A stretch of DNA of 64,000 bases, from positions 248,001-312,000 of the forward strand of contig NZ_KB905143.1 of NCBI RefSeq assembly GCF_000378225.1, given 5' to 3'. Shown here piece after piece: positions 16,080 to 26,371 of the stretch (its first letter is position 1; every line of letters begins with the position of its first letter). Both the position numbers and the translations under genes were made by a program. This DNA comes from Methylophilus methylotrophus DSM 46235 = ATCC 53528. Lineage in GTDB: Bacteria > Pseudomonadota > Gammaproteobacteria > Burkholderiales > Methylophilaceae. The notes below the pieces were generated by a model. The model did not search any database. It had not been told where the DNA came from and saw only the letters and a program-made list of their open reading frames with translations.

Positions 16080-18977
16080 ATGACTACTCCTACTCAAAAC
16101 TCCAATCCAGCGCGTGAACTCGCTAAATCGTTTGATCCTAAATCCATCGAAAGCCAATGGTATGCCTTTTGGGAAAACAAAGGCTTTTATGCCGCAGGCC
16201 TCAATCCTGAAGTTAAAGATAACTTCTGCATTCTGCTGCCTCCTCCCAACGTCACAGGCACCTTGCATATGGGCCATGGCTTTAACCAGACCATCATGGA
16301 TGCGTTGACCCGCTATCACCGCATGCGTGGCGACAACACTTTGTGGCAACCAGGCACTGATCATGCAGGGATCGCGACGCAGATTGTGGTTGAGCGTCAG
16401 CTCGATGCACAAGGCGTCAGCCGCCATGACCTTGGCCGCGAGAAATTCCTGGAAAAAGTATGGGAATGGAAAGAATATTCCGGCGGTACCATCACCAAGC
16501 AAATGCGCCGCCTGGGCACCTCGCCAGACTGGAGCCGCGAGCGCTTCACGATGGATGCTGGCCTCAACAAGGTTGTCACCGAGACTTTTGTACGCCTGTA
16601 CAACGAAGGCCTGATTTACCGAGGCAAACGCCTTGTGAACTGGGATGTGAAACTGGGTACCGCTGTTTCTGACCTCGAAGTGGTGCAAGAGGAAGAAGAC
16701 GGCTCCATGTGGCATATCAATTATCCGCTGGCGGATGGTTCCGGCCATCTGACTGTCGCAACAACGCGTCCGGAAACGATGCTGGGTGACGTGGCCGTCA
16801 TGGTGCATCCGGAAGACGAGCGCTATGCGCACTTGATTGGCAAAAATGTTTCTCTGCCACTTTGCAACCGTGAAATCCCGGTCATTGCAGATGAATACGT
16901 GGATAAAGAGTTCGGCACCGGCGTCGTGAAAGTGACGCCCGCGCACGACTTTAACGACAATATGGTGGGCCAGCGTCAGGGCTTGGATAAGATCGTGATC
17001 CTCAACTTGCAAGGTTTTGTTCCTGCTGCGGCTGAAGTGTATGCCGCTGATGGCAGCGCCAAACCAGCCATCAACCTACCAGCCAATCTGGTTGGCCTTG
17101 AGCGGTTTGCCGCCCGTAAACAGGTGGTGGCAGACCTCGAAGCAGGTGGCTTCCTGGTTAAAGTTGAAAAACACAAACTCAAGGTCCCTCGTGGTGATCG
17201 TACCAATGTAGTCATTGAGCCCATGCTGACCGACCAGTGGTTTGTTGCCATGAGCAAGCCTGGTGAAGACGGCAAGAGCATCACGGAAAAAGCACTGGAA
17301 GTGGTGGCCAATGGCGAGATCAAGTTTTACCCGGAAAACTGGGTGAATACTTACAACCAGTGGCTCAACAACATCCAGGACTGGTGTATTTCACGTCAGT
17401 TGTGGTGGGGTCACCAAATTCCGGCGTGGTATGGCGAAAACGGTGAAGTGTTTGTCGCGCATGATGAAGCTGAAGCCAAACAAAAGGCATCAGAAGCGGG
17501 TTATACCGGCAACCTGAAACGTGATGAAGATGTATTAGACACTTGGTACTCATCCGCATTGTGGCCCTTCTCCACACTGGACTGGACCGGCGATGAAGCC
17601 ATGGACGCACAGAACCAGGCTTTACAGCAATTCCTGCCCTCCTCTGTGCTGGTCACAGGCTTTGACATTATCTTTTTCTGGGTAGCGCGTATGGTGATGA
17701 TGACCAAGCACATCACGGGCAAGATTCCGTTCAAACATGTCTATGTGCACGGCCTGATCCGCGATGCCGAAGGCCAGAAGATGTCGAAATCAAAAGGCAA
17801 TGTGCTGGACCCTATCGACTTGATCGATGGCATTGACCTGGAATCACTGGTGAAGAAGCGCACGACCGGCTTGATGAACCCGAAAGATGCCGAAAAAATT
17901 GAGAAGCGCACACGCAAAGAATTCCCGGAAGGCATTGCTGCTTATGGCACCGATGCCCTCCGGTTTACCTTTGCCAGCCTGGCCTCACCTGGCCGTGATA
18001 TCAAATTTGACCTGCAACGCTGCGAGGGTTACCGCAACTTCTGCAACAAGTTATGGAACGCCACACGTTTCGTGTTAATGAATACCGAAGGTCAGGACAA
18101 TGGCTTTGGCGTAGAGAGCTGCGAAGATGGTGGCCGCAAATTCAGCCAGGCAGATCGCTGGATTGTTTCGCTGTTGCAACGGACAGAAGCTGAAGTAGAG
18201 CGCGCCTTTAACGATTACCGTTTTGACCTGGCAGCAAAAGCCATTTACGAGTTTGTCTGGGACCAATACTGCGACTGGTACCTGGAAATTGCCAAGGTAC
18301 AAATTCAGGGAGGTAGTGACTCTGAACAACGCGCTACCCGCCGCACTTTACTGCGCGTACTGGAAACCGTCTTACGCCTGGCGCATCCGATTATTCCGTT
18401 TGTGACAGAAGAAATCTGGCAGACAATTGCACCAATGACTGAGCTCAAAGATAAGTCACGCGGCACCGAAAGCATCATGTTGCAGGTGTATCCTAAAGCA
18501 GACCCGGAAAAAATTGACGAGCAAGCCGAAGCTTGGGTTGCCACACTGAAAACCGCAGTGGAAGCCTGCCGTAGCCTGCGTGGCGAAATGAGTATTTCAC
18601 CCGCCGCCAAAGTGCCATTAATCGCCGCAGGTGACGCCGCGCAATTAGCGGCTTACGCCCCTTATTTGAAGTCATTGGCAAAACTGGAAAACGTGGATAT
18701 CGTGGCTGAACTGCCAGAAGCCGACGCGCCAGTGATGTTGGCTGGTGATTTCAAATTAATGCTCAAGGTGGAAATTGATATTGCTGCTGAAAAAGAGCGC
18801 TTAGGTAAGGAAATTGCACGCTTGCAAGGTGAAATTGCCAAGGCTAACGGCAAGCTGGGTAACGAAAGCTTCGTTGCCCGCGCACCCGCTGCTGTGGTTG
18901 AGCAGGAAAAAGCCCGTCTGGCAGACTTTACTGCCAGCCTGGAAAAACTGCAGGCTCAATTGGCTAAACTGAAATAA
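16080..18977 (+). CDS. valS: Valine--tRNA ligase
   Basis: A 965-residue class I aminoacyl-tRNA synthetase that charges tRNA-Val. The HIGH-type motif is TLHMGHGFN, the KMSKS loop is [12 protein letters not shown], and the CP1 editing domain ([15 protein letters not shown]) and [16 protein letters not shown] are present. The C-terminus is the ValS coiled-coil arm ([16 protein letters not shown]). The size is normal for the bacterial enzyme. It starts at ATG 16080, 49 bp after the photolyase gene, with an imperfect dyad in between. Confidence 0.98.
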   Translation: MTTPTQNSNPARELAKSFDPKSIESQWYAFWENKGFYAAGLNPEVKDNFCILLPPPNVTGTLHMGHGFNQTIMDALTRYHRMRGDNTLWQPGTDHAGIATQIVVERQLDAQGVSRHDLGREKFLEKVWEWKEYSGGTITKQMRRLGTSPDWSRERFTMDAGLNKVVTETFVRLYNEGLIYRGKRLVNWDVKLGTAVSDLEVVQEEEDGSMWHINYPLADGSGHLTVATTRPETMLGDVAVMVHPEDERYAHLIGKNVSLPLCNREIPVIADEYVDKEFGTGVVKVTPAHDFNDNMVGQRQGLDKIVILNLQGFVPAAAEVYAADGSAKPAINLPANLVGLERFAARKQVVADLEAGGFLVKVEKHKLKVPRGDRTNVVIEPMLTDQWFVAMSKPGEDGKSITEKALEVVANGEIKFYPENWVNTYNQWLNNIQDWCISRQLWWGHQIPAWYGENGEVFVAHDEAEAKQKASEAGYTGNLKRDEDVLDTWYSSALWPFSTLDWTGDEAMDAQNQALQQFLPSSVLVTGFDIIFFWVARMVMMTKHITGKIPFKHVYVHGLIRDAEGQKMSKSKGNVLDPIDLIDGIDLESLVKKRTTGLMNPKDAEKIEKRTRKEFPEGIAAYGTDALRFTFASLASPGRDIKFDLQRCEGYRNFCNKLWNATRFVLMNTEGQDNGFGVESCEDGGRKFSQADRWIVSLLQRTEAEVERAFNDYRFDLAAKAIYEFVWDQYCDWYLEIAKVQIQGGSDSEQRATRRTLLRVLETVLRLAHPIIPFVTEEIWQTIAPMTELKDKSRGTESIMLQVYPKADPEKIDEQAEAWVATLKTAVEACRSLRGEMSISPAAKVPLIAAGDAAQLAAYAPYLKSLAKLENVDIVAELPEADAPVMLAGDFKLMLKVEIDIAAEKERLGKEIARLQGEIAKANGKLGNESFVARAPAAVVEQEKARLADFTASLEKLQAQLAKLK

Positions 18978-18996
18978 TTTTCTAATGAAGCTTCAG

Positions 18997-19020
18997 ACCG
19001 CCGCCCTCTCAGGCGGCGGT
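18997..19020. terminator. GC-only stem-loop at the convergent 3' ends of valS and the zinc-ribbon gene
   Basis: A perfect 9-bp stem ACCGCCGCC/GGCGGCGGT with a 6-nt loop begins 20 bp after the valS stop and overlaps the end of the opposite-strand gene. No T tract follows on either strand, so it may be an RNA 3'-end stabiliser rather than an intrinsic terminator. Confidence 0.4.
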
Positions 19021-20031
19021 GCCACACTTGTGGCAAAACTTGGCAAAGGCGCTTTTGCGCGACTGGCAGGCATTGCAATAGTTGTGCAAGCAAATGCCGC
19101 AATGCGTACAGAAATCACTTTGCTCGTTCTTCAAGTCTACATTCCGCTCACAGCCAGGGCATACATTTTTTGCTAATCTTGCCAGTGCAGTGTCATAACC
19201 AAGCTCCTCCCGTCTTTGAAACTCAGGCTGCGACTCCGCCAGCTTTTGCTGTTCCAGGTAGTTCTGCAAGGCGGTAATCGCATACTTTCCGCCCACGACA
19301 GTGAATACAATACCCACGGTATAGCGCACATAGCCGCCATAATCTGGCAAATAAGGCACCAGCTCAACAAAGAAGGCCATCAGTGCAAAAATAATAAAAC
19401 CCCATACAAACGGCCAATATTGGGATTGACGCTTTTTGGCAAATAACCAGGCAGCCAAAGCCAGCAAAGGTAAAGTCACTAATAAGCGATATAAAAATAC
19501 ACGTGTTTCCTGCGCCTCATAAGCATCGTCTAATTGTTGGCGAGCAGCGTCTTCCAATGTATCCACCTGCGCCAGCAGTTGCGTTTCATGCTGGGAAATA
19601 TCCGTTTGCTGCTGCTGGATATCCTCAATCGACCTTTCAGCATCCCGTTCCAGTTTCTTGAGCATATCCAGTGTGCGTGTGCGGCTGACCAAATCATCTA
19701 CTTCATCCGTCGTATCTCTGGTTTTGACCCAGTTATCGAACGTCGTGCGTGCCGCCTGGTAATCTTTTTGCCGGATAATGAGCTGTAAATTAGCTTGCTC
19801 GAGTTGATCAGCAAGCGTTTGGCGCTGCCTGGCAAGCCCTTTCAATTCTGTGCGTAATGGATCAACTTGGGTATGACTCACAAAATGCTCAGTCGTGTAA
19901 TCAGTCTCCACACGCGGCAAATCACCAATAATGCTTTTACCCAGCCCGGTTAAAAACCAGGCAAAGATGATTGCTACCATCCATAGTGCACGGTTAAACC
20001 ACTTTTCGGATAAACGAACGCCTTTATTCAT
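19009..20031 (-). CDS. Membrane protein with coiled coil and C-terminal zinc ribbons
   Basis: A 340-residue protein of unknown function. Order: membrane segment (residues 13-31), long periplasmic-type coiled coil (about 55-175), three hydrophobic segments (about 180-260), then a cytoplasmic C-terminus with paired zinc ribbons (VCPGCERN, FCTHCGICL, YCNACQ, FCHKCG). The cysteine pairs clearly mark metal binding. It stands alone, convergent with valS and divergent from the BFD-like gene. The ribbons may mediate protein or nucleic-acid contacts, but I cannot assign a job. Confidence 0.75.
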   Translation of the reverse strand: MNKGVRLSEKWFNRALWMVAIIFAWFLTGLGKSIIGDLPRVETDYTTEHFVSHTQVDPLRTELKGLARQRQTLADQLEQANLQLIIRQKDYQAARTTFDNWVKTRDTTDEVDDLVSRTRTLDMLKKLERDAERSIEDIQQQQTDISQHETQLLAQVDTLEDAARQQLDDAYEAQETRVFLYRLLVTLPLLALAAWLFAKKRQSQYWPFVWGFIIFALMAFFVELVPYLPDYGGYVRYTVGIVFTVVGGKYAITALQNYLEQQKLAESQPEFQRREELGYDTALARLAKNVCPGCERNVDLKNEQSDFCTHCGICLHNYCNACQSRKSAFAKFCHKCGTAA

Positions 20032-20172
20032 CAGCCTGCCCTTTCAACGGTATGCATGGATGCTAACGGGGTTTAGCCCTCACAGCAATAGTGCTTAATT
20101 TGCCAGGCTGGCATCCCCCATCTATCTGCCGTTAAAATGCCAGCTTAAACTCAATATTAAAATCGTGTCCGA

Positions 20173-20385
20173 ATGTGTGAAACCGACGAAGAAAACCCGA
20201 AAGAAGTGTTGTGCAGCTGTAGCGGCACGACGCGGGGATTGATTATCGAACTGGTCAAGCAGGGCAAGGACCTTGAGGGGATTTCCCGTTACTCGGGCGC
20301 CCTCAGCGGGTGTGGTGGTTGCGAATGGGAGATATCCGAATTGGTCAATAGACTCCAGGCCGAGAATTCAACGCCAAAAGCTTAA
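20173..20385 (+). CDS. BFD-like [2Fe-2S]-binding protein
   Basis: A 70-residue protein with the four-cysteine pattern of the bacterioferritin-associated ferredoxin (BFD) fold: C14 and C16 (VLCSCSG) and C47 and C50 (SGCGGCEWE). BFD proteins coordinate a [2Fe-2S] cluster and donate electrons, classically to release iron from bacterioferritin. No ferritin gene is adjacent, so the partner is unknown. The last four bases of its frame overlap the 3' end of the opposite MoeB-like gene. Confidence 0.8.
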   Translation: MCETDEENPKEVLCSCSGTTRGLIIELVKQGKDLEGISRYSGALSGCGGCEWEISELVNRLQAENSTPKA

Positions 20386-21128
20386 TGACCACACACCGCG
20401 CAGGAAGCATCTTTTTTCAGGCGTATGGTGCGCCACTCCGCATTGAGTGCATCCAGCAAGAGTAAGCGGCCCTGCATGGTGTGACCAATATCCAGCAAAA
20501 TCTTCAGCGCTTCGGCGGCCTGCGCCGTGCCTACCATGCCCACCAATGGCGCAAACACGCCGTTATCAGCACAACGCAATTCCTGGTCATCGCCCACATC
20601 CGGATACAAACAGTGGTAGCACGGGCTATCTTCATGACGGAAATCAAACACGCTTAACTGTCCCTCAAAACGGATCGCGGCCCCAGAGACCAAAGGGGTT
20701 TTGTGGTTGAAGCAAAGCTGGTTCAGCAAGTAGCGCGTGACAAAATTATCAGAGCAATCAATCACCACATCTGCGACTGAAACACGTCCGGCAAGCGCGT
20801 CCTCATTGAGCCGGATCGTTTCGGCATACACTTTGACTTCAGGATTCAGTTTGGCAATCGTTGCCTGGGCTGACAGGGCCTTGTTTTGCCCTACCGCTGC
20901 CGTGGTATGAATAATCTGGCGCTGCAAATTGGTGAGGTCCACCTGGTCAAAATCACAAATGGTCAAGGTGCCCACCCCTGCGGCCGCCAAGTACATGGCC
21001 ACGGGCGCACCCAACCCTCCTGCACCAATAATCAGTGCATGGCTTTGCGTCAACTCTTCCTGCCCCGCATATTCAATCTGCGGCAGCATAATGTGTCTGC
21101 TGTAACGTAGCAATAAATCGTCTTGCAT
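20382..21128 (-). CDS. moeB: ThiF/MoeB-family adenylyltransferase
   Basis: A 248-residue E1-like enzyme that adenylates the C-terminal Gly of a sulfur-carrier protein (MoaD or ThiS), supporting molybdopterin or thiamine synthesis. Visible features: RYSRHIMLPQI at the N-terminus, the nucleotide loop IIGAGGLGAPVA, the DLTNLQRQ arginine finger, VVIDCSDNF, and two CxxC zinc pairs (CYHC and CAVC). Length is typical of MoeB without a rhodanese domain. MoeB and ThiF are hard to separate by sequence alone, and no carrier-protein gene is in this window. Confidence 0.88.
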   Translation of the reverse strand: MQDDLLLRYSRHIMLPQIEYAGQEELTQSHALIIGAGGLGAPVAMYLAAAGVGTLTICDFDQVDLTNLQRQIIHTTAAVGQNKALSAQATIAKLNPEVKVYAETIRLNEDALAGRVSVADVVIDCSDNFVTRYLLNQLCFNHKTPLVSGAAIRFEGQLSVFDFRHEDSPCYHCLYPDVGDDQELRCADNGVFAPLVGMVGTAQAAEALKILLDIGHTMQGRLLLLDALNAEWRTIRLKKDASCAVCGH

Positions 21129-21143
21129 CTAAATTCCGTTTAT

Positions 21144-21869
21144 TCAAGGCAGTCTTTGCGCCTGCACCATCTGCTGTATTAGCAACTTGGGTGACAGCAT
21201 CACCAGGCGGTCATCAAACACAGCACCACCCGTCTGCTGTTGTGCTTTATCGACAAAAACGAGGTCGCCATCTGCGTTTTCCTGTTCGTCAGGATGTACA
21301 GGCGCCGACATGGCATAGGTTTGCCCACCAGACACCGATTGTATGCCACCCAGGCCATTTTCGCCATGCGAAAGGATGATTGCTCCAGGCCGACTAGGGA
21401 TGCTGGTGACCGCCCCAGCCTCGCCAGTCACTTGAATATTACTGGCACTCTCAGCGGCGGAGATGGCAAACCACTGGGCATGATGGGTAAACGTACTATC
21501 GGCCCGATAACGAAAAAAGCGCCCCCAGGCATCGGTTGCCGCCACACCTAATTGTAGCCATGGCAGAATCCCTTCATCAATGGTGCAAGTCTGGTTTGCC
21601 AAGACGTTCTCCCAGCCATCCGGCGGCTGATCAGCATCCGGGCATGGCAGATAATGATAAATAATGGCATGCCCCAGTAATGCCTGCTGCGCCTGCGTCA
21701 GGCGCTGGTCAGTCTGCTGATATTTATGTAAACCATTCTGTACGCGCAAGGGCGTCATTAACCACCCCATCATCATACTGAGAATCACGAGCGCCAAGGC
21801 CATCTCCAGTAAACTGAAGCCATGGATAAGTTTTTGCATCCGCTGGAACTCGGGAATACGCTGGCTCAT
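21144..21869 (-). CDS. Type IV pilin-like (pseudopilin) protein of the MSHA-like operon
   Basis: A 241-residue prepilin. The leader ends HGFSLLEMALALVIL, the prepilin-peptidase site (cleavage after Gly, then Phe, with Glu at +5) followed by a hydrophobic helix. An internal start at MQKLIHGF would give a shorter, more typical leader. The body holds a YLPCPDADQ...LPWLQLG module that is also found in the upstream gene. It is the last gene of the eight-gene operon and starts inside the preceding stop (ATGA). It is probably a minor pilin; no major pilin or prepilin peptidase gene is in the window. Confidence 0.8.
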   Translation of the reverse strand: MSQRIPEFQRMQKLIHGFSLLEMALALVILSMMMGWLMTPLRVQNGLHKYQQTDQRLTQAQQALLGHAIIYHYLPCPDADQPPDGWENVLANQTCTIDEGILPWLQLGVAATDAWGRFFRYRADSTFTHHAQWFAISAAESASNIQVTGEAGAVTSIPSRPGAIILSHGENGLGGIQSVSGGQTYAMSAPVHPDEQENADGDLVFVDKAQQQTGGAVFDDRLVMLSPKLLIQQMVQAQRLP

Positions 21870-23050
21870 TGCTTCATCACACGCTCAAAAATGTCGTTGC
21901 TTGGCAACGTCAGTGCGGAGGCATTTTGTGCCTGCAAGGCCTGTAACGTGGATGCCTCCAGGTAGGCATTCAGATTCCCCTTATCAGTTGTACTCTCCCG
22001 GGATTGCCCCGGTAGACGCTCTCCTGCCACGATAATAGTTGTTTGCGTTGAAGCGGACTGGTAAAACACTTGCTCCCGCCAGCTATTCTGCTGGAACCAG
22101 TGGTGCTTGGCATCGCCGTCCAGCATGTGCTGCGTGGTGCCAGGCCAATGTGCATCAGCATCCACAGGCAATCTCCCTATGTTCACCGAAGTGGGGAGGC
22201 ATTGTCCGGCTGTCACCGACTGGAAACCAAGGCAGCGGTCATCCTCTGCCGCAGCGGGGGATGGATAGGTGGGGCATGGAGATAGCGTGCAGCGCAGGCT
22301 GCGCTTGAGTTCGCTCAAGACGTGCTTTTGCATTTGCTGGTGCATGCTCCCCGCAGTGATGGGCCAAACCACATCATTGAAGTGAGGGCTAGATGCCGTC
22401 ATGACAAAACCGTTTACTGTATTTTCGACAGGACTAGCATTATCCAAAGCATGGATATCAAGATAGTGCTTGGCTATTTCGCTGGAGGATTCTTGCCTTT
22501 GCTGTACCCAACCATCTTTCCGCACCAGTGGGTGCATGGGCGCAATGAGCACAGCTACCACGCCATTGCCCTGGGTTGCATCCCAGTGTAAGCCTTCTGT
22601 TAGTAGCAGGCTCCAGGTGCCAGGCGTGTCGAGGTTTAATGGCAAGATGCGCGGGTTGTTTTTGTAACGCTCAGACACGGCATACCACAATCGCTCCCCA
22701 CTGCCATCACGCACGTCGCCAATGCCCAAGGTTTTCCATGGCAGTCGCCCCAGGCGGGCCGTATTGCTGCATGAGGTCTCAGCAATACCGTCGTTATTAC
22801 GGTCAGGACATGGCAGGTCTCCAGGACGTGGGCAATTTGACTCGCACTGGGTGAGCCCCAGCGGCTGCTGGGCATAAGCCAGTAACGCCTGTTTTGCCAG
22901 CGCAAGCGAAGTGATCGTTTTATGCATGGTCAATTGCTTGGCAGGATAGGTATTGGAAAGCTTATACAGCATCCATCCGCCCGCGCCAGACAGCAATAAC
23001 AGGACAACCCAGACGGCCACCCCTTTCTGCAAGATAGGCGTGGGCATCAT
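21866..23050 (-). CDS. Membrane-anchored pilus-operon protein with LPCPD module
   Basis: A 394-residue protein without a named family that I recognise. One hydrophobic segment near the N-terminus (about residues 11-28), with no classical prepilin cleavage motif, anchors a large extracytoplasmic part. Residues about 70-125 (GDLPCPDRNNDG, RLGRLPWKTLG, GERLWYAVS) match the same module in the pseudopilin encoded next (YLPCPDADQ, ILPWLQLG, GRFFRYRAD), suggesting common ancestry. Several cysteine pairs may form disulfides. It overlaps both neighbours by 4 bp, so it probably acts in the same pilus or secretion machine. Confidence 0.65.
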   Translation of the reverse strand: MMPTPILQKGVAVWVVLLLLSGAGGWMLYKLSNTYPAKQLTMHKTITSLALAKQALLAYAQQPLGLTQCESNCPRPGDLPCPDRNNDGIAETSCSNTARLGRLPWKTLGIGDVRDGSGERLWYAVSERYKNNPRILPLNLDTPGTWSLLLTEGLHWDATQGNGVVAVLIAPMHPLVRKDGWVQQRQESSSEIAKHYLDIHALDNASPVENTVNGFVMTASSPHFNDVVWPITAGSMHQQMQKHVLSELKRSLRCTLSPCPTYPSPAAAEDDRCLGFQSVTAGQCLPTSVNIGRLPVDADAHWPGTTQHMLDGDAKHHWFQQNSWREQVFYQSASTQTTIIVAGERLPGQSRESTTDKGNLNAYLEASTLQALQAQNASALTLPSNDIFERVMKQ

Positions 23051-23661
23051 GACGACCCCGCCATTGCTAAGACATTAGGGAAATTAAACATCGCCAGATC
23101 ACATTGGACGGCAATGGACGCCGCCTGTTCTGCCAACTGCCATTGGCAACGACGCACGAGCAACATACCGTGATATTGACGCTGCAACGCCCGTAACCAC
23201 TGACTCACGTCCAACTCATGATGCACCGACCAGCTGATTTGGATGGGAGTGACCGTGAAATTGAGCTCAGGAAATTGCTTAAGCGGCGATTGCTGACGAC
23301 ACTGGCCTCCTGGGCAAGCCATCGATGGCTGAATCTGATATGCCAAATGAGGGAGAGAAAACTGTTGCTGCAGGTTTGCCCAAACAGACCCCCACTGATC
23401 GAAATCTGGCAACTGCATCAACCCGGATGCCTGCCATTGCTCGCGATGTGCAAGGTAGTAACTCATCTCAGCCTGGTAGCTGGCATACTGCATGGCTTGT
23501 TGCTGTGAATGCTGCCATTGTTTCTCCGCTTCTGCCAGTGCCTCTTCAGCATTGCGCTGACGATACAAGACTAACGCCAGCAACATGCCCAACAAACTTA
23601 ACACGGTTAACCATGCAAACATGGTGATACGTAAATCTCGCCAATAGAAACCCGCCATCAC
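23047..23661 (-). CDS. Inner-membrane assembly protein (GspM/PilO/MshJ-like)
   Basis: A 204-residue bitopic protein: short cytoplasmic N-terminus, one membrane helix (about residues 13-32), a periplasmic coiled coil (AEEALAEAEKQWQ) and a small ferredoxin-like domain. This architecture and its place directly after the GspL/MshI-like gene identify it as the PilO/GspM-type partner of the inner-membrane platform. Sequence similarity to named members is low, so the call rests on architecture and context. Both ends overlap neighbours by 4 bp. Confidence 0.7.
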   Translation of the reverse strand: MMAGFYWRDLRITMFAWLTVLSLLGMLLALVLYRQRNAEEALAEAEKQWQHSQQQAMQYASYQAEMSYYLAHREQWQASGLMQLPDFDQWGSVWANLQQQFSLPHLAYQIQPSMACPGGQCRQQSPLKQFPELNFTVTPIQISWSVHHELDVSQWLRALQRQYHGMLLVRRCQWQLAEQAASIAVQCDLAMFNFPNVLAMAGSS

Positions 23662-25172
23662 GATTGCGCCATTTTCTGAATGCGTTTTAAATACAATTTA
23701 AGTACGGTCTTTTCTGCCGAAGGCATTTGACGAGTGTCGCCCTGCCGAGATGAAGCATAGGCATCAGACGGACGGACAACTTCCACCTTTTCAATCTCTG
23801 GGAGGCTCCGCAGGCTGTTGTATAGCTGTTGCCACTCTGCTTGTGCCTGATGATTGAACTCCCTGGTTATCCATGTCGTTAGTAGTGCTTGCTGGTCATC
23901 TTTGCCGTCGTCAGGTGAATCCGTTGACCAATTCGCCTCCCATTCCAGGACGGTCAGTTGCCAGTGAGAGATATCCGCCACGGCGTTGTGCAGTAAAAGC
24001 AATGCATCACCTGGCAAGTCCACTCTAGTCTCTAAGGTTTGAACGGCCTGCGTGAACGCTCGCAGACGTGGCAACTGCGCAGGGCTCGGCTCACTGACAG
24101 GCTGGGCTGACTTTAACCCTTGTAGACGATGGTTGAGTTGTTCTGCTTGCAGCAAATCGTGTTGCGTAGCCTGCACCCCCACCCAACCCGCCAAGAACAT
24201 TAAACCGGTCATGGCAGCACCTGCCCAATGTAACTGACGCTTCAAACGAGCGATGTGCCTGGGCCGCAAAGCTTCCTCAGGGGCTAAATTGGGCAATGCA
24301 TCTCTTTGCAAGATAGAGTGCATGGCGGCCCAATCCATCGCGTCTAGCGCTTCTGGCGCTGGGTTGCTAGCCAAGTGGCGCGATAATTCAAATGCAGGGA
24401 TATATACCCATGAATAGTGAGATGGCAAATACTTTTTTACCTCTCTCACATCAACTGGCACCTCACCCACCCAGACTATCTGTAACACATCCGATTCCTG
24501 TATCCATCGCTGCTGAGTGAGTGTCAAACGGGTTTGATTAGCCTCTTGGGCAATGCGCTCAAACCGGAGATCCAGATCAGAAAATCCCTCTCGCGGTAAA
24601 GAAATCAGACGGCTAAAGAACAAGCGCTCTTGCTGAGAATAGCTCATTCGCACCTGCTGTTGTCTACACTGGATGCATAAGCGATGCACCACGCCTTTTG
24701 GCAATGCCGGTAACCAACAGGCCAACGTCAGCGCCTGCGTATACACACCCTCGATACGAAGCGATTGCCTTTGTAACTCCGGTAGCCAAGCTGACAATGG
24801 TGGATAGAAGATTGCCGCGAACAGAAAGCGATCTTCTTTGCGCAGGGTTTGCACGCTATTCAGGCGGAATACCGTATGCAATCCTTGTGCAAAAGGCCAG
24901 GCAGCCAATTTGCGCAACAAGAACTGGCGTCCGGCGGCGCCACGTACATGGGGTAGAGTTTCGACGTGATATTGCTCATCCGCAAGATTGCTTAAAAATA
25001 TAATCCTTGCCTGCGGAAACTGTTGACACCAGCGCAGCAAAGCCAGGCGACTTCCCTCGTTAGCGAGATCACATGCCCGCAACGCCAGCATCTCCTGCCC
25101 GGAAAAAAGGGCGATATGCACACCTGTTTCTTGATCAATGAGGATCACAAACCGATGCTTAGCCATCATCAT
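23658..25172 (-). CDS. GspL/MshI-like platform protein (PilM-PilN type fusion)
   Basis: A 504-residue protein. Residues 1-300 look like the actin-like cytoplasmic domain of MshI/GspL/PilM; a membrane helix follows (about 318-335, GAAMTGLMFLAGWVGV), then a periplasmic PilN/GspL-like domain with a coiled coil and an alpha/beta end (LPEIEKVEVVRPSD). It should couple the cytoplasmic ATPase to the periplasmic pilus scaffold. The actin-like motifs are weak. It begins at the stop codon of the GspF/MshG-like gene (1-bp overlap). Confidence 0.7.
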   Translation of the reverse strand: MMMAKHRFVILIDQETGVHIALFSGQEMLALRACDLANEGSRLALLRWCQQFPQARIIFLSNLADEQYHVETLPHVRGAAGRQFLLRKLAAWPFAQGLHTVFRLNSVQTLRKEDRFLFAAIFYPPLSAWLPELQRQSLRIEGVYTQALTLACWLPALPKGVVHRLCIQCRQQQVRMSYSQQERLFFSRLISLPREGFSDLDLRFERIAQEANQTRLTLTQQRWIQESDVLQIVWVGEVPVDVREVKKYLPSHYSWVYIPAFELSRHLASNPAPEALDAMDWAAMHSILQRDALPNLAPEEALRPRHIARLKRQLHWAGAAMTGLMFLAGWVGVQATQHDLLQAEQLNHRLQGLKSAQPVSEPSPAQLPRLRAFTQAVQTLETRVDLPGDALLLLHNAVADISHWQLTVLEWEANWSTDSPDDGKDDQQALLTTWITREFNHQAQAEWQQLYNSLRSLPEIEKVEVVRPSDAYASSRQGDTRQMPSAEKTVLKLYLKRIQKMAQS

Positions 25173-26371
25173 TAATAGCGCAGACTTGAAAAACTGTCAT
25201 ACACCGGCAACATCACGGCTGCCATCAAAAACAATAACATCAGGCCTAGGCTGATAGTGAGCGCCGGCTCCAGTAACCGCAACAGTGTTTGCAGCTGTGA
25301 CTGTACCTCCCTGTCGTAAAAGGTAGCCAACTGCAACAGCATACGGTCAAGCGCACCTGTCGTTTCACCGACACTGAGCATACGTAACATTAATGGTGGA
25401 AATTGCAGCGTGGCTTTGAAGCTGGATGTCAGACTCTCACCTGCCTGTACGCGCTGATGCACTTCTGCCAATGCCCGTGCCATGACACGTTGCTGCAATA
25501 GGGGCTGACACCACTCCAGCGCCTGCAATAAAGGAATCCCGGTCTGGTACATCAAGCCCAGGAAACGGCACAACCGGGCTAATACCAACTGGTGCAGGAG
25601 CCGGCCAAAGACCGGGATTTTCAATAGCCATTGATCCAGCAACAATGCCGCTTTGGGAGAATGACGTACGATCAGGATCAGCGCGCCGACCAGCAAAACC
25701 ATGCCGAGTAGAAACCAGCCGCCATAGGCCATCACACCATCAGAGAGTGTTAGCAGCAACCGCGTGGACCATGGCAGCTCCTGACCGAGGCCTTGCAGAA
25801 AGCTGGCCATCTGCGGCACCAGGAATGTCAACATAACATAGGCCGCCACGGCCACCATGACACACAACACCGCAGGATAAGTCAGGCCACGACGGATTTG
25901 GGCCAGCAATTCAGCCTGCCAACTCAGCGTGCGAGTCAAATGCCCGAAGACCTCGGATAACTGACCCGTGCGTTCCCCCGCATCGACCAATTGACCGAAT
26001 AAAGGCGGAAATATATTGGCTTGCGCCTGAAATGCTTGTGACAACAACCTGCCCGCCTCCAGATCGCGATATAAAATACGCAAGGCTGCCCGCAGGCCTT
26101 TATGTTCACTTTGTTCCGCCAACTCGGCGATTGCCTGCAATAGGGGCACACCCGCTTGTAGCAACTGCTCCATTTGTATGCAAAACACGATCAACACGGC
26201 GCTATTTACACGTGGCTTACGCCTGAATAAAGGTTGCCCAAGCTTGTATGTCAGTAACTCCAACTCTTGCTGCTGCAAACACTGCACAAGCGACTGCTCC
26301 GAGGGCACGTCCATACAGCCACGTTGCTGGCGACCAAGCTGGTCAATCGCAGTATATCGATAATAAGTCAT
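25172..26371 (-). CDS. Type II secretion/type IV pilus inner-membrane core protein (MshG/GspF/PilC family)
   Basis: Predicted 399 residues, beginning MTYYRYTAID at ATG 26371, which overlaps the upstream ATPase stop as ATGA; a longer in-frame start (26515) lies inside the ATPase gene and is unlikely. The family's duplicated T2SSF domain is present: FCIQMEQLLQAGVPLLQAI with FGQLVDAGERTGQLSE, and LCRFLGLMYQTGIPLLQALEW with MLSVGETTGALDRML. Three membrane helices fall around residues 165-190, 210-240 and 370-395. It is the rotor-like membrane platform on which the ATPase acts. Confidence 0.92.
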   Translation of the reverse strand: MTYYRYTAIDQLGRQQRGCMDVPSEQSLVQCLQQQELELLTYKLGQPLFRRKPRVNSAVLIVFCIQMEQLLQAGVPLLQAIAELAEQSEHKGLRAALRILYRDLEAGRLLSQAFQAQANIFPPLFGQLVDAGERTGQLSEVFGHLTRTLSWQAELLAQIRRGLTYPAVLCVMVAVAAYVMLTFLVPQMASFLQGLGQELPWSTRLLLTLSDGVMAYGGWFLLGMVLLVGALILIVRHSPKAALLLDQWLLKIPVFGRLLHQLVLARLCRFLGLMYQTGIPLLQALEWCQPLLQQRVMARALAEVHQRVQAGESLTSSFKATLQFPPLMLRMLSVGETTGALDRMLLQLATFYDREVQSQLQTLLRLLEPALTISLGLMLLFLMAAVMLPVYDSFSSLRY